This document shows positions 13,680-16,018 of a stretch of DNA of 16,018 bases, piece by piece. The stretch comes from Clostridia bacterium (GTDB taxonomy: Bacteria > Bacillota > Clostridia > Christensenellales > Aristaeellaceae). The notes below the pieces were generated by a model, which ran no database searches, was not told where the DNA came from, and saw only the letters and a program-made list of their open reading frames with translations. The position numbers and the translations under genes are program-made. The first letter of the stretch is position 1. The number at the start of each line of letters is the position of its first letter. Location of the stretch: contig CAAGFE010000112.1 of NCBI GenBank assembly GCA_900769075.1, positions 1 through 16,018 of the forward strand, written 5' to 3'.

Positions 13680-14963
13680 GTGAATCATCGTTTCGGCTTT
13701 TCGGAAAATGCCGTGCATGGTCGTGTGCCCGGGCCGTTCGTTCCGCTGCAGGACGAACCTCATGAGGTAACCGGTGTTCGTGCAAAAAAGACCACGAAAA
13801 CTGTTCTTGTGCCCCAGATACAGTCCATGAAGGAATACATCCTCAAGCATTGCAAGAGGATCATCTTCCGTGCATTGAACCAGAGCATCCAGAGTGGATG
13901 CCTGGATTTGCCCTTTGACCCGGATGGCAGCGCTTTGACGCTGTCCGCCGCGAACTGTTCCATTGGTGACATGAGCTTCTGGCGCTACGACAAATATAAC
14001 GCATTGGCGGATATCGTCGTTCTGCCGGAAATCTGTACGGCCGACGGTCTTGCATCCTGCCCGCTGTACGTAGAGCTTTGGATCAATATGAAGGCCGGCA
14101 TGGAGTTCTGCGCCGGAGAATGCGGTCATCTGAAGGATCTTCCGGAACGTCCGTATTGGAGACTCAGCAATTATCTGATTCCCATTCTCCGAAAGGATGA
14201 GATCGAAGCGGGCGCTGAGGATCTGCTGCTCAGGCTGTGCCCGAACGCTTTGTCTGACCTCAGAGAGCATAACGCCTATGTTCTTGCTGAACGGATGGGG
14301 CTGAATGTGGAACGCTTGCCGCTATACAACAGACAGCACACGCTGAGTATGCTGTTCTTCTGTGAAGGTACGGTGGTTGTGCAGGAGGATGCCTCTTCCC
14401 CGGATGATGAGCCTCCGGCGCCCTATTCCGTATCAATTCCGGGCAACACGATTCTGATCAACACGCGCGCTGTTCACAAGGACTACTGCCATCTGGAGAT
14501 TTATCATGAATGCATCCACTACGACTGGCACTTCATGTTCTACCGTCTGCAGCACATCGACGATGTGTTCATTCAGAACCTTGCATCGACCTGCCTGACC
14601 TGCGTCAGCGATTTCGAGACCATGCTGCATGATGCCATCCGGAACGGACAGGTCGCAGGAGTGAACCTCGATGCCGGTGCCGTATCGGTGGATCTGCCCT
14701 ATGAGCAGGATTCCATCAGATGGGTATTCTACTCCCAGCTCATCAGCGCATGCATCAAGGCGGCAAAGGCGGCGAAGCGCGTTCTTCCACGCCGGCTGGA
14801 TTCTGCGACGGACAAATACCACGCCAACGCCTGGCTGAACCGGCTGGGCTTCGGTGGCCCCGAATACAAGGAGCTGCGCCGCACCCTGATGGGACACCTG
14901 AACGGCTATGCGGCATTCTCCGCCGGGCGGAGAAGCGCGGCAAGGAGCTGCCCGAGGTGCTGA
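13680..14963 (+). CDS. ImmA/IrrE-like HExxH protein, apparently truncated and fused to a small phage/ICE protein
   Basis: The start is GTG at 13680 with GGAGG 9 nt upstream; TTG at 13674 is only 3 nt from it. The product is 427 aa. Residues about 180-292 resemble the ImmA/IrrE (DUF955) metallopeptidase fold, with H276-E277-C-I-H280 in LEIYHECIHYDWH. The third zinc ligand expected downstream, in an EWQA-type segment, is missing. From about residue 335 the sequence (DLPYEQDSIRWVFYSQLISA, the KYHANAWLNRLGFGGPEY stretch, LMGHLNGYAAF) instead resembles a separate small protein I recall from clostridial ICEs and phages. Its usual basic tail continues in another frame after 14927. The N-terminal 170 residues are unrecognised. 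It is best read as a deletion fusion; peptidase activity is doubtful. Confidence 0.6.
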   Translation: MNHRFGFSENAVHGRVPGPFVPLQDEPHEVTGVRAKKTTKTVLVPQIQSMKEYILKHCKRIIFRALNQSIQSGCLDLPFDPDGSALTLSAANCSIGDMSFWRYDKYNALADIVVLPEICTADGLASCPLYVELWINMKAGMEFCAGECGHLKDLPERPYWRLSNYLIPILRKDEIEAGAEDLLLRLCPNALSDLREHNAYVLAERMGLNVERLPLYNRQHTLSMLFFCEGTVVVQEDASSPDDEPPAPYSVSIPGNTILINTRAVHKDYCHLEIYHECIHYDWHFMFYRLQHIDDVFIQNLASTCLTCVSDFETMLHDAIRNGQVAGVNLDAGAVSVDLPYEQDSIRWVFYSQLISACIKAAKAAKRVLPRRLDSATDKYHANAWLNRLGFGGPEYKELRRTLMGHLNGYAAFSAGRRSAARSCPRC

Positions 14964-14998
14964 GGAAAGCACTGGAAAGGCAAGCATCTGCCTGAATG
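14616..14998 (+). pseudogene. 3' remnant of a small phage/ICE protein, frameshifted
   Basis: The conserved-looking part runs from about 14680 in the frame of the ImmA/IrrE-like gene to GYAAF at about 14924. After that the expected Lys/Arg/Glu-rich tail (RRAEKRGKELPEVLRKALER) appears two bases out of frame and stops at the TGA about 14994-14998. Removing the second TC of ATTCTCCGCC near 14925-14929 would restore one continuous frame. Homologues I recall are about 100-170 aa and stand alone. A function is not known to me. Confidence 0.45.
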
Positions 14999-15015
14999 AC
15001 CAGGGCGGAAGCCGC

Positions 15016-15975
15016 ATGGATGTCACCCATGAGATGACATGCACACTTCGGGCGAAGGCCAATCATCCGCCTTGCGTCATGGGCGCGTCTGGCTTCTGCA
15101 CGGAGCACAGCGCCGACAGCCGCGGCATCGGTTACCGCGAAGAAGAAAGCCCCACGCTCCGCGCCGGTGTCACGCCCGGCGTTGCCATCGAGTTCAACCC
15201 CACCGACAGCCGCATCCGGGTGAAGGAGGACGGCATCTGTCAGACGCTCTGCTCCCGGATGGGGACGGGCGGCAATCAGGTGCCGCTGGTGTTCGGCATC
15301 AGCTCCGACCAGAGCAACGCCATGCTGTCCGACAATCCCCACAGCGGCATCTATGAAGCCCAGACCAGCCGAACACTTGACTGCAATGGTGGTTCACCCT
15401 GCTGTCATCAAGGCGGCATGATGGTTGTTGAACCCATGCAGGATGCGCCGTACTGCATCCAGGGCAGCATGATCGGACGCAGGGACGAGAACGGGCCGCA
15501 GGGGGACGGCGTGAACCGGGATGTATCCTTCACCCTCAATACCATCGATCGCCATGCCGTCTGCGCCATGAATGTGGGCTTCTTTACCACGGTCGAGGGC
15601 ATGACACCCGCACTTCTGGCACGGGATTACAAGGACCCGCCTATCATTTCCCCCACGGCGGAATACCTCGTGCGCAGGCTCACCCCGGATGAGTGCTGCC
15701 GTCTGCAGGGCTACCCGGACGGCTGGTGCGCAGGGCTGGGCAGCAAAGCTCCCTCCGAAGCGGAGGTGTCCCGCTGGCGGGAAATCTTCGCCGTGTGGGA
15801 CGGCATCCAGGGGAAGAGCCGACCGAGAACCGACAATCAGATCATCAAATGGCTGCGGCACCCCAACACGGACGCGGCAGAGTACAAGGCATACGGAAAC
15901 AGCGTGGCTGTGCCGTGTGTCTTTTTTGTTCTCGCCGGTATTGCCTGGGCAGCCGGAAAGGAGCAATCGGAATGA
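15016..15975 (+). pseudogene. Phage-type cytosine-5 DNA methyltransferase, N-terminally truncated
   Basis: The ATG at 15016 gives 319 aa; the open frame extends back to about 14985, where the segment ICLNDQGGS already looks like the middle of such an enzyme. The C-terminal motifs are intact: RRLTPDECCRLQGYPDGW (220-237, motif IX region) and YKAYGNSVAVP (290-300, motif X). Between them and the start is a repetitive segment of TLRA/QTL/RTLDCN/TLN units typical of phage-type enzymes of Clostridia. The SAM-binding FxGxG, the catalytic PCQ and the ENV motifs are all absent, so it cannot methylate on its own. No good ribosome binding site precedes the ATG. It overlaps the next gene by ATGA. Confidence 0.72.
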
Positions 15976-16018
15976 ACAAGTTTTGGAACTGGGTCAGGAA
16001 TGAGGACACCGGCCAGCG
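15972..16018 (+). CDS. N-terminus of a probable ClpP-like prohead protease (partial)
   Basis: The ATG at 15972 overlaps the methyltransferase stop (ATGA) and has GGAAAGGAG upstream. The 15 complete codons read MNKFWNWVRNEDTGQ. This opening resembles the S14/ClpP-family head maturation proteases of clostridial prophages that I recall, which usually stand between portal and capsid genes. The frame is cut by the window edge, so the call rests on a very short piece plus the prophage context. Confidence 0.45.
   Translation, partial: MNKFWNWVRNEDTGQ

Noticed and set aside
13488..14270. 260-aa minus-strand open frame upstream of the repressor
   Set aside because: It crosses both divergent promoters and is antisense to the ImmA/IrrE-like gene. 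It has no recognisable domain or ribosome binding site.
9618..15975. Complete DISARM system with the methyltransferase at 15016 as its methylase
   Set aside because: No DrmA helicase or full DrmB is present. The methyltransferase is a truncated phage-type gene on the other strand beside a prohead protease, not linked to the drm-like pair.

Overview
The window looks like a chromosome segment of a moderately GC-rich Bacillota (Clostridia) gut- or rumen-type anaerobe. This is inferred from strong AGGAGG ribosome binding sites, close sigma-A promoters, secreted peptidoglycan-binding proteins with Pro/Thr linkers, a GH95/GH2 glycan operon, and a phage/ICE module of the kind common in Clostridia. 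The species cannot be named from the sequence.

Left part (1-731): the 5' part of an IS3-family insertion sequence on the minus strand (orfA complete, orfB running off the left edge), with a probable terminal inverted repeat near 731. Next (774-3418) are three housekeeping or envelope genes: a secreted peptidoglycan-binding protein, a divergently transcribed sugar-nucleotidyltransferase-like protein with a textbook promoter, and a convergent second peptidoglycan-binding protein that shares a bidirectional terminator. A tRNA-Pro(GGG) with its own promoter and terminator follows (3550-3736).

Middle (3834-9212): a minus-strand carbohydrate operon. Its order is GH2 glycosidase, GH95 alpha-L-fucosidase, then a secreted protein made of two tandem carbohydrate-binding modules. 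The GH2 gene has lost its promoter and N-terminal domain: homology begins two codons after an in-frame stop at a sharp junction near 9205-9215.

Right part (about 9212-16018): mobile-element DNA. An AT-rich stretch holds a cluster of about 20-bp repeats (9339-9486) and two genes resembling DISARM parts: a DrmC-like phospholipase-D protein and a 150-aa stand-alone DUF1998 protein equivalent to only the C-terminus of DrmB. Both sit in a tightly overlapping operon behind a Y-family (UmuC-like) polymerase, a small unknown protein, and an XRE-S24 LexA/CI-type repressor as first gene. The repressor operon is divergent from an ImmA/IrrE-type HExxH protein, and the two promoters are near-identical inverted copies (TTTACA-17-TATGAT), presumably the operators. 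The logic suggests a damage-inducible cassette carrying a mutagenic polymerase and DISARM-derived parts.

Downstream, the ImmA/IrrE reading frame appears truncated and fused to the tail of a small ICE/phage protein, then frameshifted. It runs into an N-terminally truncated phage-type cytosine methyltransferase and the start of a ClpP-like prohead protease. This looks like deletion scars inside a prophage or ICE. No integrase, complete DISARM system or CRISPR array is visible.
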